DNA of 32,265 nt from Bacteroidales bacterium (GCA_018004645.1 JAGNBV010000026.1:1-32265), one strand, 5' to 3'; positions 15,462 through 24,929 are shown, counted from the first letter of the stretch. Notes: generated by a model from the sequence alone, not told the origin. Made by a program: numbers and translations.

Positions 15462-17594
15462 ATGCAAAAAAAACTCATTGCCATAGTCTGCTGCATACTG
15501 ATCCAAAGTGTTGCTTTTTCAAAAAACATCAGCCAGCAACAGGCTATACTCGCCGGCAAAAATTTCTTTTATGAAAGGTTAAGCCTTGTTTCTTCCATAG
15601 ATTATAAAACTCTTGAAACAGAAAGCGTCTTTCCCAGAACCGTTGATGACCAAATTCTGTTTTACACCATTACCTTTAAAAATAAAGGGTTCGTGGTAGT
15701 TTCGTCCAACGATATTTTCCGGCCGGTACTGTGTTATGTCTTCGACAGCCGTTATGATATGCAAAACCTGCCTCCTGCCTTCGTCAGGTGGATGGAAGAT
15801 TATGAAAAACAGATGCTTTATGTATTACAAAACCATCCCCTGCAAAATACTTCCGTTGCCGCTGAATGGGACAGGCTGCTCACAGCCGCTCCCCAACAGT
15901 TAATTATGAGCAAAGAAACTACAGCCGTTCCTCCCCTGCTGAAAACTACCTGGAACCAGGACAAATATTATAATAATTTTTGTCCTCCTGCTGCCGGCGG
16001 CCCCGACGGTCGTGCTTACGCAGGTTGTGTGCCCACAGCCATGGGACAGATCATGAATTATTACCGGCATCCTGTTACAGGCATCGGTTCATATGTGTAC
16101 AATGACACTGTTGGCCCTTTAGTGTATGATTCGCTGGCAGCAGATTTTGGCAATACGGTGTATCGCTGGGATCAGATGCCATTGGCTGTTACCGAACGAC
16201 AGAACGATTCTGCCGTAGCAAAACTGCTTTACCACCTTGGAGTTTCTGTTAATCTGAATTACGATTCTTCCGGTTCAGGAATGTACAACCACAAAGCAGC
16301 TTATGCCCTGCGCACTTATTTTGGCTATGCTCCCGATTGTCAATACATTTTCAGGGATACGGCTACGCATACTAATTGGAAACAACTGATATTGAACCAT
16401 CTGAACGCCAAAAAGCCATTGTATTATGCAGGGTGGGCAGATACTATCAATGTTTCAGGGCATGCTTTTGTGTGCGACGGCTATCAGGACACCAGTTACT
16501 TTCATTTCAACTGGGGCTGGGGCGGATCCGCTGACGGCTATTTTCTGCTTGACAACCTGACTCCGGGAGGTTCTGACTTTACATTGGACCACGAACTTAT
16601 CATCAACTTTTATCCCGATACAGCATCGGCCTACCACCATCCGTGTAATAACATTACCACCCTGACAAAGACCAAGGGTACCTTCTCTGACGGCAGCGGA
16701 CCCCTGCATAATTATCAGGACAATGCCGACTGCCTCTGGATAATTGAACCCGCCGACTCAATTATCAACATCAAACTGAGCTTTTTGGAATTTGACACCG
16801 AACAGGATTCCGACATCGTGATTGTATATAAAGGCAATAATACCTCCGGGCCTGTATTGGGAACATTTACCGGCAGCACGCTGCCTCAGCAGATAACTGC
16901 CACCGGAAAAGCACTTTGCGTGCGTTTTATTTCAAACAACAGCGTTACTTCTTCCGGCTTTCTGGCCTCATACACATGCACACTGCCTGTATATTGCACC
17001 GTTGCCATTGTTGACCTCACTGCCGCCGCAGGAACCTTTGAGGATGGCAGCGGCACCTATCTGTATCATCCCAACCAGTTTTGCCGCTGGCGCATCAAAC
17101 CGGCCGGCGCCACCGCGATAACCCTGCATTTCAACGCATTTGACATAACTCCGGGCGATTATGTCCGTGTTACTGATCTGGAAGACAACACCTTAATCGC
17201 AGAGCTCACGGGTAGTGTTATTCCGGATGATATCATTTGTAATTCAGGACAAATATTGGTACAGCTCAAAACCTTTGACAAAGTGATGGCTCAGGGTTTT
17301 TCTATTTCCTACTACAATTCCAGCAACCTGAACGAAATACCTCACACGGAATTTTCAGTCTCTCCCAACCCTGCCAAAGACCTGCTGACACTCACATTCC
17401 AAAACGGCCAGCAAGAGGAGTATGCGCTGAAAATTTTCTCGGTAGAAGGCAGGCTGCTTTTTGAAAAAGCATTCCGCCTGTCGCCCGGCCAACAAAATCA
17501 AGTTATCGATGTATCTATGCTCCAGCCGGGGTTTTACCTGTTACACATCGCGTCGGGCAACGTGAACAGCACTAAAAAAATCATTATCGAATAA
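15462..17594 (+). CDS. C10 family cysteine protease with CUB-like and T9SS sorting domains (copy 2)
   Basis: 710 residues from the ATG at 15462, 10 bp after copy 1, so almost surely in the same transcript. Signal peptide MQKKLIAIVCCILIQSVAFS. The order repeats copy 1: Spi-like prodomain (GFVVVSSNDIFRPVLCYV), catalytic Cys189 in YAGCVPTAMGQIMNYY, His334 in SGHAFVCDGY, FHFNWGWGGSADGYF, two CUB-like domains (EDGSGTYLYHPNQFCRWRI in the second), and a C-terminal T9SS domain (SVSPNPAKDLLTLTF ... QPGFYLLHI). The catalytic domain has an insertion relative to copy 1 around YNDTVGPLVYDSLAADFG. The active-site residues are intact. The Pro after CV (CVATAM in the others, CVPTAM here) is a small distinction next to the nucleophile that might affect substrate choice. 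Confidence 0.95.
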   Translation: MQKKLIAIVCCILIQSVAFSKNISQQQAILAGKNFFYERLSLVSSIDYKTLETESVFPRTVDDQILFYTITFKNKGFVVVSSNDIFRPVLCYVFDSRYDMQNLPPAFVRWMEDYEKQMLYVLQNHPLQNTSVAAEWDRLLTAAPQQLIMSKETTAVPPLLKTTWNQDKYYNNFCPPAAGGPDGRAYAGCVPTAMGQIMNYYRHPVTGIGSYVYNDTVGPLVYDSLAADFGNTVYRWDQMPLAVTERQNDSAVAKLLYHLGVSVNLNYDSSGSGMYNHKAAYALRTYFGYAPDCQYIFRDTATHTNWKQLILNHLNAKKPLYYAGWADTINVSGHAFVCDGYQDTSYFHFNWGWGGSADGYFLLDNLTPGGSDFTLDHELIINFYPDTASAYHHPCNNITTLTKTKGTFSDGSGPLHNYQDNADCLWIIEPADSIINIKLSFLEFDTEQDSDIVIVYKGNNTSGPVLGTFTGSTLPQQITATGKALCVRFISNNSVTSSGFLASYTCTLPVYCTVAIVDLTAAAGTFEDGSGTYLYHPNQFCRWRIKPAGATAITLHFNAFDITPGDYVRVTDLEDNTLIAELTGSVIPDDIICNSGQILVQLKTFDKVMAQGFSISYYNSSNLNEIPHTEFSVSPNPAKDLLTLTFQNGQQEEYALKIFSVEGRLLFEKAFRLSPGQQNQVIDVSMLQPGFYLLHIASGNVNSTKKIIIE

Positions 17595-17602
17595 TATTAT
17601 TT

Positions 17603-19705
17603 ATGAAGAAAATACACATATATTTTTCCCTGATAGGTCTTTTTCTTGCAAACATATCGCTGACTTTTGCCGAAAAAATTGACGTAAAAACGGCACAAAC
17701 CCTCGCCACTAATTTTTATTATGAAAAGTGCCTGTTATTTGGTTATGATTTAAAACAACCGGAAGAGCTTACGCTGAGCTTCACGAAAACAAAAAACAGC
17801 GAGGAAATGTATTATATTTTTTCTTCACAAAACGGCTATATCATTGTAGCTGCCGAAGATGATGCATACCCTGTGTTAGCCTACTCGTTTGAAGGGCCCT
17901 ACACGGGCAAAAATATTTCTCCCGAATTCGGCTATTGGATGAGTATTTATGAAGATCAAATAATACATATCCGCAAAAACTCGATGAAAGCCGATAAAAA
18001 AATTTCTGACACCTGGAATTTTTACCTTACGGATTTTATTTGCGATGAGCAACTGAAAAACGGCACCAAATCGGTAGCGCCCCTGCTCATGTCCACCTGG
18101 GATCAGGGAACCTATTACAACTACTTATGTCCTCCCGATCCTGCCGGCGCCGGTGGCCATGTCTATGCCGGATGTGTAGCTACCGCCATGGCGCAGGTAA
18201 TGTATTATTACAGATATCCTGTGCAAGGCACCGGTTCTCATGGATATTATTCAAATTATGGTTACCTGTCGGCCAATTTTGGAGCAACTACCTACCAATG
18301 GAATGAGATGCAAAACAATATCGGCGGCAAATTCAACTACAGCATGGCGCTCATACAGTTGCACTGCGGCATAGCCATCGACATGGATTACAGTCCCGAT
18401 GGGTCAGGAGCCAGTATGTACGATGCCGCCTCTGCCATGAAATCATATTTCGGTTATTCCGCTTCCACACAATTATATCGTAAAGATGATTACACCGAAA
18501 CCCAGTGGAAAAATATGCTGATTGACGACCTGGACAACAAAATGCCCATACAATATGCCGGCTATGGCGAAAGCGGGCATGCCTTTGTGTGCGACGGGTA
18601 TCAGGGCACCGACTTTTTTCATTTCAACTGGGGATGGAGCGGGTATTACAACGGCTATTTTTACCTGAACAACCTCAACCCGGGCTACACTTTCAGCAAC
18701 TGGCAGCAGGCCATCCTGAACTCTTACCCTGCCACCGCTTTTCCTCAGCAATGCAGCAACACCACACTGGTTCAGAGCACCTGCGGCACCGTGGAAGACG
18801 GCAGCAGCCCTGCGAATGATTATGAGAACAACAAAGACTGTATGTGGCTGATTGCGCCTACCGATCCCGTAGATTACATCAGGATTACATTTGAAAGGTT
18901 GAACACCGAAGCCGGCAATGACTTTATCACTATTTACGATGGAGAAACCACCAGTGACCCTGTGTTAGGTGTTTTTTCGGGCAGCACCATTCCATCTGAT
19001 GTTTTATCTACCGGCAACAAGGTACTGGTACGTTTTACCACCAACAGTTCGGTAGTGGCTGATGGCTGGCTGTTGACCTACAACGGAAAAATCACCAGTT
19101 TTTGCAGCGGAGTAACAGAATTGACAGCACCTTCGGGAGTGATTTCTGACGGAAGCGGTACCTATAACTATAATAACAGTACGCTGTGCCACTGGCGTAT
19201 CAGCCCTCCGGATGCCGGTACCATTTCCATCACGTTCAACAACCTGGATTTAGCGCAGGACAATGATTTTGTCAAAATTTATGATGACAATTCCGACACC
19301 GAACTGATGACTTTGCATGCCGGAGACCTGCCACCGACGTTTACCACATACACCGGAAAAGTACTGTTACTTTTTTTTACCAGCGTTATGGATAATGCCG
19401 GCGGATGGGAACTTTCCTACACCTCTGCCCCGCTTTCGGTGAGTGAAAACCCCGAAGCTTTTGTCAGCATAGCCCCCAACCCTGCTTCGGAATATGTCAA
19501 ATTACAGGCCTTTCTGCCGCAGGCAACAACAGTAGACCTTGCCATTTGCAATAATCTGGGCAGTGTTGTTTTATCAAGGCAATTATCATCAACCGATGGC
19601 CGCTTCGACGAGGCCGTGGATGTCAGTGATCTTTCGCAGGGAATTTATTTCCTGAAACTTGCTGCTGACTCATTTCAGCAAACGCAGAAGCTGATTATCC
19701 GTTAA
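17603..19705 (+). CDS. C10 family cysteine protease with CUB-like and T9SS sorting domains (copy 3)
   Basis: 700 residues, 8 bp after copy 2. Signal peptide beginning MKKIHIYFSLIGLF and ending LTFA. Spi-like prodomain (GYIIVAAEDDAYPVLAYSF), catalytic Cys191 in YAGCVATAMAQVMYYY, His326 in SGHAFVCDGYQGTDFFHFNW, then WGWSGYYNGYFYL. Two CUB-like domains follow (EDGSSPANDYENN and SDGSGTYNYNNSTLC openings), then a T9SS sorting domain (SIAPNPASEYVKLQAF ... LSQGIYFLKLA). Prodomains diverge more than catalytic cores among the three copies. This fits a gene triplication followed by specialisation. All three appear active on residue grounds. Confidence 0.95.
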   Translation: MKKIHIYFSLIGLFLANISLTFAEKIDVKTAQTLATNFYYEKCLLFGYDLKQPEELTLSFTKTKNSEEMYYIFSSQNGYIIVAAEDDAYPVLAYSFEGPYTGKNISPEFGYWMSIYEDQIIHIRKNSMKADKKISDTWNFYLTDFICDEQLKNGTKSVAPLLMSTWDQGTYYNYLCPPDPAGAGGHVYAGCVATAMAQVMYYYRYPVQGTGSHGYYSNYGYLSANFGATTYQWNEMQNNIGGKFNYSMALIQLHCGIAIDMDYSPDGSGASMYDAASAMKSYFGYSASTQLYRKDDYTETQWKNMLIDDLDNKMPIQYAGYGESGHAFVCDGYQGTDFFHFNWGWSGYYNGYFYLNNLNPGYTFSNWQQAILNSYPATAFPQQCSNTTLVQSTCGTVEDGSSPANDYENNKDCMWLIAPTDPVDYIRITFERLNTEAGNDFITIYDGETTSDPVLGVFSGSTIPSDVLSTGNKVLVRFTTNSSVVADGWLLTYNGKITSFCSGVTELTAPSGVISDGSGTYNYNNSTLCHWRISPPDAGTISITFNNLDLAQDNDFVKIYDDNSDTELMTLHAGDLPPTFTTYTGKVLLLFFTSVMDNAGGWELSYTSAPLSVSENPEAFVSIAPNPASEYVKLQAFLPQATTVDLAICNNLGSVVLSRQLSSTDGRFDEAVDVSDLSQGIYFLKLAADSFQQTQKLIIR

Positions 19706-19726
19706 CACCGTCCGGTTTTTTGTTAA
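19702..19726 (+). terminator. Possible weak terminator after the protease array
   Basis: The stop codon of copy 3 lies inside TTAAC...GTTAA (19702-19706 with 19722-19726). A small inner stem ACC/GGT and a run of six T (19716-19721) lie between. The hairpin is weak and asymmetric, so transcription may partly read through into aroC. Confidence 0.3.
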
Positions 19727-19779
19727 TAATCGTGTTGATTTTTCAGGGTCAGCATAAGCGTGTTTTACCAGTTTATTCA

Positions 19780-19787
19780 TACTTTTG
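19780..19787 (+). promoter_or_regulatory. Candidate -7 promoter element for aroC
   Basis: TACTTTTG matches TAnnTTTG and ends 5 bp before the chosen aroC ATG at 19793. It would give a very short leader. I find no TTTG at the normal -33 distance, so support is limited. Confidence 0.3.
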
Positions 19788-19792
19788 TATTT

Positions 19793-20875
19793 ATGAGCAA
19801 TACATTCGGAGAACTGTTCAGGCTAAGTATTTTTGGTGATTCACACGGACCTTCCATGGGGGGCATCATTGATGGCTGTCCTTCTGGTCTTGTCATCGAC
19901 GAAAACAAAATCCTTGCAGACCTGCAACGCCGGCAAAGCGGCACCACCAGTTTCGCTTCGGCACGCAAAGAGCCGGACAAGTTCACGTTGCTATCGGGCA
20001 TCAGCCAGGGGAAAACCACAGGAGGGCCTATAGGGTTTCTCATTCCCAACAAGGATAGCAAACGGGCAGATTACCAACATCTGGACGATATCTTCAGGCC
20101 TTCACATGCTGATTTTACTTATTATGCCAAATACGGCACCATGGAAAGTGCAGGAAAACTGCACGCTTCGGGGAGAATCTTTGTTCCCGTGGTGCTGGCC
20201 GGCTCTATAGCAAAGCAGATACTTGCCCTGCATGGTATCAGGGTCTTTGCCTACGTCAGGCAGATTGGAACCATTTCCACCCCTTTCAGCTATGAAGAAA
20301 TCGACCCGGAAACAATAGAAAACAGTCCTGTACGTTGTCCTGATAAGAAAGCAACAAAAGAAATGCTCCACCTGCTTGATAAGCTAAAAAAACTTGGCGA
20401 CAGTACCGGCGGCATCATCAGTGGTGTTGTCGAGGGTTGTCCTCCCGGACTGGGCGACCCGGTGTTCGGCAAACTCCAGGCAAAACTGGCTCAAGCCATG
20501 TTTTCTATAAACGCCGTCAAAGGTTTTGAATATGGCAGTGGTTTTGCCGCCGCAGGCATGAAAGGCAGCGAGCACAACGACCTTTTTGTGGTGAAACAAA
20601 ACCGCCTGCGCACCGCCACCAACAACTCGGGCGGAATACAGGGCGGGATAAGCAACGGAGAAGACATCTATTTTTCCGTAGCTTTTAAACCCGTGCCCGG
20701 GATAAAAATAAAGCAAAAAACGGTGAACCGTCAGGCACAAACCGTTGAGTTTTCAACCGGTGGAAGGCATGATGTATGTTTTGTTCCACGCGCCATACCG
20801 GTAGTTGAAGCCATGACCGCCCTGGTAGTTACCGATAGTCTTTTTAAGCAACAGGTCTATGCCGAGAAACAATAA
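19793..20875 (+). CDS. aroC: Chorismate synthase
   Basis: About 360 residues from the ATG at 19793, since MSNTFGELFRLSIFGDSHG is the usual N-terminus. It converts 5-enolpyruvylshikimate 3-phosphate to chorismate using reduced FMN, the last step of the shikimate pathway. Visible signatures: FGDSHGPSMGGIIDGCPSG near residues 13-31, the RRQSGTTSFASARKEPD region, FRPSHADFTYYAKYG, NNSGGIQGGISNGEDIYF, and GGRHDVCFVPRAIPVVEAM near the C-terminus. All family blocks are present and the length is normal. No other aro genes are nearby. Its last 17 bp overlap the start of the next gene in another frame. Confidence 0.97.
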   Translation: MSNTFGELFRLSIFGDSHGPSMGGIIDGCPSGLVIDENKILADLQRRQSGTTSFASARKEPDKFTLLSGISQGKTTGGPIGFLIPNKDSKRADYQHLDDIFRPSHADFTYYAKYGTMESAGKLHASGRIFVPVVLAGSIAKQILALHGIRVFAYVRQIGTISTPFSYEEIDPETIENSPVRCPDKKATKEMLHLLDKLKKLGDSTGGIISGVVEGCPPGLGDPVFGKLQAKLAQAMFSINAVKGFEYGSGFAAAGMKGSEHNDLFVVKQNRLRTATNNSGGIQGGISNGEDIYFSVAFKPVPGIKIKQKTVNRQAQTVEFSTGGRHDVCFVPRAIPVVEAMTALVVTDSLFKQQVYAEKQ

Positions 20876-22835
20876 AAATATTCTGCTCCTGCTTATTTTG
20901 CTGAACCTCGGCATGTTTTCATTTGCTCAGGACGAAAACCCGTGTACCGAACTGGCCAACAAAAAAGCCAAAAAGGTGTACAATGAAGCCTTTGAAAATT
21001 TCAGAAACCGCCGTTTTATTGATGCTTCAGCCCAGTTTAAAGAAGTACTCGAATATGAACCACAATGCGGACAATGTTACTTTTTCCTGGGCATGATCAA
21101 CTTCAAAAAAGCTGATTACAACCTGACAGCAGCACAGAATTACTTTGAAAAATCCGTGGAACTCTGCCCTGATTTTGATGTTTACGTGTACTATTACCTG
21201 GGGCAAATATATTATGGTGCCGAAAAATGGGAACAAGCCGAAAATGCTTTAAAAAAGTTCCTCAAAGATCCCGAAAAGATTGAAAACGATGCAGAGTTGA
21301 ACGATGCATCGGCCATGTACAAATGGGCGGTGTTTTATAATAAGGCCTACAGCAACCCGGTGCCTTTTAATCCCAGATATATCAAGGGCGTGTCGTCCGT
21401 TTCGGATGAATACATACCCTCCATCTCGCCCGACGGAGAATATATGTTTTATGTGCGGGTGATAGAATTGCCGCCCAACAAAAACGACCTTGTGCCCAAA
21501 CCGGTATATAAAGAAAAGTTTTATTACAGCGAAAAGAAAAACGGGCAATACGACAATGGCAAAGAAATGCCATACCCGTTCAACGTGAACGATTATGAAG
21601 GAGGCGCAACGCTGACTATCGACAATAACGAGCTATACTACTCAGTACGAAAGTATAAAGGCTCCTACTTCAACGGCGACATCTATTATTCCAGAAAAGA
21701 CGAATCCGGCACCTGGAGCGAGATAGCGCCTGTCGAAAACATCAATAACCCCGACACCTGGGAAAGTATGCCGAGCATTTCTTCCGATGGCAAGACACTG
21801 TATTTTGTCAGTGACAGACCCGGGGGCATAGGCGGCCTCGACTTATATCGTTCGGTAAAAGGAGAGGATGGTATTTGGGGAAAACCCGAGAACCTTGGGC
21901 CTCAGATTAACACCAAAAACAATGAAAAAACACCTTTTCTGCATACCGACAGCCAGACCTTGTACTTTTCGTCGGATTCGCCCGACCTGATGGGACTGGG
22001 CGGCTTTGACATCTACTACTCGCGTATTCAGGCCGATGGCAGTTGGAAGAAGCCTGCCAACCTCGGTTATCCGATAAACTCCGCTGCCGACGATGCCGGT
22101 TTTTTCGTGAGCCTCGACGGCAAAACGGCTTTTTTCTCTTCTACCAAGCTGGTGGGCGTGGGTGGCTGGGATGTCTATGAGTTTGATCTCTATGCCGATG
22201 CCCGTCCCGAAGAAATGAAACTGGTGAAGGGCGACGTAAAGGATGAAACCTCCGAGCAGCCTCTCACGGCGCGTATAGAGATAAAAAATGTGGAAACCAA
22301 AAAAATCACCAAAATACCGGTGGATTCGCTCACGGGGAAATATGTGATAGCCATCAATACCCGCGAAAACTTTGTGCTGACTGTAAAAAAAGACGACTAC
22401 GCCTACGAGTCGAAACTCATCCCCGCTAACATCAACGAACGGTCGGAACCCGTGCAGGAGCTGAATTTTGAGATAAAACCCATTGAAGTTGGCAAATCAT
22501 ATCAGCTCAACGACATATATTTTGCTTCCAACTCTTATGAGCTAAACCACGAATCAGAAGCCATACTTGACGGTTTCATCGAGTTCCTGACGGAAAACCC
22601 GAAGATAAAAACCGCCATCCACGGCCACACCGACAATATAGGCAAAGACGAGGACAATATGTTACTTTCGGACAACCGTTCCAAATCGGTTTATAACTAC
22701 CTTACTGAACATGGCATAGCGGCCTCACGACTTTCCTACAAGGGTTTTGGAGAAACCAAGCCCGTGGCAGACAACGATACCGAAGCCGGCAGGGCAAAAA
22801 ACCGCCGCACAGAGTTTGTGATACTTGAAAAATAA
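20859..22835 (+). CDS. PorE-like envelope protein: TPR, PD40 beta-propeller, CRD and OmpA C-terminal domain
   Basis: 658 residues, starting inside the end of aroC. A signal peptide (MPRNNKNILLLLILLNLGMF, cleavage near FAQ) is followed by TPR-like helices (about 30-150, e.g. GQCYFFLGMINFKKADY). Next come PD40/WD40-like propeller blades (about 180-445, with SPDGEYMFYV, SSDGKTLYFVSDRPGG and SLDGKTAFFSS). A carboxypeptidase-regulatory-like domain spans about 455-540. An OmpA_C peptidoglycan-binding domain occupies about 550-658 (IHGHTDNIGKDEDN, LSDNRSKSVYNYL, KNRRTEFVI). This order equals that described for T9SS component PorE of Porphyromonas gingivalis. PorE is a lipoprotein, and here I see no lipobox Cys at the cleavage site. 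The adjacent T9SS substrates add context but are not proof; Bacteroidota carry several proteins of this build. Confidence 0.88.
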   Translation: MPRNNKNILLLLILLNLGMFSFAQDENPCTELANKKAKKVYNEAFENFRNRRFIDASAQFKEVLEYEPQCGQCYFFLGMINFKKADYNLTAAQNYFEKSVELCPDFDVYVYYYLGQIYYGAEKWEQAENALKKFLKDPEKIENDAELNDASAMYKWAVFYNKAYSNPVPFNPRYIKGVSSVSDEYIPSISPDGEYMFYVRVIELPPNKNDLVPKPVYKEKFYYSEKKNGQYDNGKEMPYPFNVNDYEGGATLTIDNNELYYSVRKYKGSYFNGDIYYSRKDESGTWSEIAPVENINNPDTWESMPSISSDGKTLYFVSDRPGGIGGLDLYRSVKGEDGIWGKPENLGPQINTKNNEKTPFLHTDSQTLYFSSDSPDLMGLGGFDIYYSRIQADGSWKKPANLGYPINSAADDAGFFVSLDGKTAFFSSTKLVGVGGWDVYEFDLYADARPEEMKLVKGDVKDETSEQPLTARIEIKNVETKKITKIPVDSLTGKYVIAINTRENFVLTVKKDDYAYESKLIPANINERSEPVQELNFEIKPIEVGKSYQLNDIYFASNSYELNHESEAILDGFIEFLTENPKIKTAIHGHTDNIGKDEDNMLLSDNRSKSVYNYLTEHGIAASRLSYKGFGETKPVADNDTEAGRAKNRRTEFVILEK

Positions 22836-22846
22836 AAAGTTTATTT
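22830..22846. terminator. Symmetric AT hairpin between convergent genes
   Basis: AAATAAA (22830-22836), loop AAG, TTTATTT (22840-22846). It spans the stop codon region of the OmpA gene and the end of the convergent pirin gene, which are only 5 bp apart. A stem of seven A/T pairs flanked by A and T could act weakly in both directions. Confidence 0.3.
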
Positions 22847-23695
22847 GATAAACGTCCCGTTGTCAAATTCTTCGAAAGCGGTCTGCAGTTCTTCCTGCGT
22901 GTTCATCACTATAGGCCCTCCCCAGGCCACCGGTTCTTTTAAGGGTTTACCCATCAGAAACAGAAAACGCACTGCATTTTCGAGGGTATGTACCCTAAAA
23001 TGGCTACCTTCCGAAAACAGGAGCAGATCCCGGTTTTCGGCTTTTTCACCACCGGAACCTTCTTCGCCAAAATACCCTTCACCTTCGATAACATAACAAA
23101 AAACGTTGTCATCAGCAGGTGTTGGCAACACAAATTCTCCTGCTGCCGGCACCCTCACATCCAGGAATACCGGATCGGTAATAATGTCTTTTACCGGCCC
23201 TGCGGTACCTTCGAAACTTCCGCAGATCACCCGTACGCTGCAATTGCCGGAGGTAACAATTTCAGGTATTTCGCTGCTTTTGACTTCCTGGTAGCGGGGT
23301 TTCATCATTTTGCGTGAGGCCGGAAGATTAGCCCAAAGCTGAAAGCCGAGCATAACGCCATCGCCTCCTGGCTGAGGCATTTCCTGATGGATGATACCGC
23401 TGCCGGCCGTCATCCACTGCACATCGCCGGCCGAAATCACCCCTTTGTTGCCCATGCTGTCCTGGTGTTCCACTTCGCCTTTCAGCATATAGGTGATTGT
23501 TTCTATTCCCCGGTGCGGATGCCAGGGAAATCCTTTTATGTAATCCTCAGGATGGTCGTTGCGGAAATCATCCAGCATCAGAAAAGGATCGAAAGCCGGT
23601 ACATCGTGGTATCCTAATGCCCTGCGCAACCTAACGCCTGCGCCTTCCATAACGGGTTGACTTTTTCGTTTTAATACGGGTTTTCTTATCTTCAT
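22841..23695 (-). CDS. Pirin family cupin protein
   Basis: About 284 residues from the ATG at 23695; an in-frame ATG at 23722 would overlap manA by 20 bp. N-terminal cupin metal ligands are all present: His59 and His61 in GFPWHPHRGIETITYML, then His103 and Glu105 in GSGIIHQEMP. Pirins are Fe-dependent cupins, and some bacterial members have quercetin 2,3-dioxygenase activity or regulate other enzymes; the substrate here is unknown. The second cupin half (DNVFCYVIEGEGYFGEEG) lacks metal ligands, as usual. The gene follows manA in the same direction, and the C-terminus meets the convergent OmpA-domain gene almost directly. Confidence 0.93.
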   Translation of the reverse strand: MKIRKPVLKRKSQPVMEGAGVRLRRALGYHDVPAFDPFLMLDDFRNDHPEDYIKGFPWHPHRGIETITYMLKGEVEHQDSMGNKGVISAGDVQWMTAGSGIIHQEMPQPGGDGVMLGFQLWANLPASRKMMKPRYQEVKSSEIPEIVTSGNCSVRVICGSFEGTAGPVKDIITDPVFLDVRVPAAGEFVLPTPADDNVFCYVIEGEGYFGEEGSGGEKAENRDLLLFSEGSHFRVHTLENAVRFLFLMGKPLKEPVAWGGPIVMNTQEELQTAFEEFDNGTFIK

Positions 23696-23702
23696 AATGT
23701 TT

Positions 23703-24683
23703 TTATTTGACGTATGTTTCAAGGATTCTGCAACTTGGCTGAGGGATAATGGTAAACTTTTTAATCATGGCCGGCACCAGCAGCGATTCTCCAATACTAA
23801 CGTTTTCGCGGCTTTCGCCACAGTCCACTGTAAAAGCTCCCTCCAGGCACATATAAGCAACAAACGAATCTTTTTCATAAAAATCTTGTTCAAGAGCATT
23901 ATCCAGGTCGAGCAGGTTGACCGTGAAAAATTCAGTCTCCTGCAGCAGTACCGGCCGGTTTTTTGTAACAGGCGGATGGGATTTATAAGACTCTTTTTCA
24001 TCAAAATTGATTGCATCAAGAGCCAAGTCAGTATGCAGCTCGCGGGTCATTCCCGCCTGATCGATACGGTCCCAGTCGAAGATGCGGTAAGTGATGTCGG
24101 ATGCCTGCTGGATTTCGGCCAGCAAAATACCCGGTCCGATAGCATGTACGTGTCCAGTTGGTACGTTAAACACATCGCCCACCCCGACTTTTTCAAAGTT
24201 CAGGATATCTTTAAGTGATTTGCCGGCCAGGTGTTGCAGGTATTCCTCCTTGCTGGTTTTCCTGTTAAATCCGCTGATCAGTTCGGCGCCGGGGTCGGCT
24301 GCCACCACATACCACATTTCGGCCTTGCCGCTGCATGAGTGGCGGCGCATGGCAAGCTGGTCACCGGGATGTACCTGCACCGAAAGAAAATCTTCGGCAT
24401 TGATAAACTTAAACAACAAGGGAAACTCATCGCCAAATTTATCATATATGCCATCGCCCACCAAATCACCCATATATACCTCCACCAAATCATTCAAGGA
24501 ATTGCCACGGAGAAATCCATTGGAAACCATGCTGGGCGAATCAGTCAGTCCGGAGATGGCCCACAATTCGCCACAATTATTCAAATGAGGATGATGCTGC
24601 TTCAGCACCTGGTCGATTTTGTGGCCGCCCCAAATTTTTTCTTTAAAAACAGGAGTGAATTTCAAGGGATATAAATCATTCAT
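23703..24683 (-). CDS. manA: Mannose-6-phosphate isomerase, class I
   Basis: 326 residues, the short bacterial form. It interconverts mannose 6-phosphate and fructose 6-phosphate, linking glycolysis to GDP-mannose and related sugars. The N-terminus (LKFTPVFKEKIWGGHKI) and zinc-site motifs are visible: Gln103 and His105 in SVQVHPGDQLAMRRH, Glu122 in KAEMWYVV, and a His in NVPTGHVHAIGPG (178/180), followed by LLAEIQQASDITYRIFDWDR. It begins the two-gene leftward unit with the pirin gene 7 bp downstream. A promoter-like TATCTTTG lies 18-25 bp upstream of the start. Confidence 0.95.
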   Translation of the reverse strand: MNDLYPLKFTPVFKEKIWGGHKIDQVLKQHHPHLNNCGELWAISGLTDSPSMVSNGFLRGNSLNDLVEVYMGDLVGDGIYDKFGDEFPLLFKFINAEDFLSVQVHPGDQLAMRRHSCSGKAEMWYVVAADPGAELISGFNRKTSKEEYLQHLAGKSLKDILNFEKVGVGDVFNVPTGHVHAIGPGILLAEIQQASDITYRIFDWDRIDQAGMTRELHTDLALDAINFDEKESYKSHPPVTKNRPVLLQETEFFTVNLLDLDNALEQDFYEKDSFVAYMCLEGAFTVDCGESRENVSIGESLLVPAMIKKFTIIPQPSCRILETYVK

Positions 24684-24700
24684 AAAATAAGTTTATAAAG

Positions 24701-24708
24701 CAAAGATA
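24701..24708 (-). promoter_or_regulatory. Candidate -7 promoter element for manA-pirin
   Basis: TATCTTTG on the minus strand matches TAnnTTTG and lies 18-25 bp before the manA ATG at 24683. No clear -33 TTTG is visible at 19-21 bp upstream. Confidence 0.4.
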
Positions 24709-24929
24709 GTAAAAAGGGCGGGTATAGAAAATACTGTCTTGTACTTTTTGGATGTTTTTAGTTGGTTTGTCATACATCAGTGCGATATGGTAATATCATC
24801 ATAGAAAATTGTTAACTGAAACTGACAAGTCTCTTCCGAAAGCCTGAAAACGCTATAAATCCAGAATCTCACAAGATCAAGAATAAATAAATAATATTTT
24901 AATATCAATAAACCTGTTTTTTGCACTAA

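Noticed and set aside
20102-20740. Minus-strand frames opposite aroC
   Set aside because: Chorismate synthase signatures cover the plus strand; the opposite frames have no domain features.
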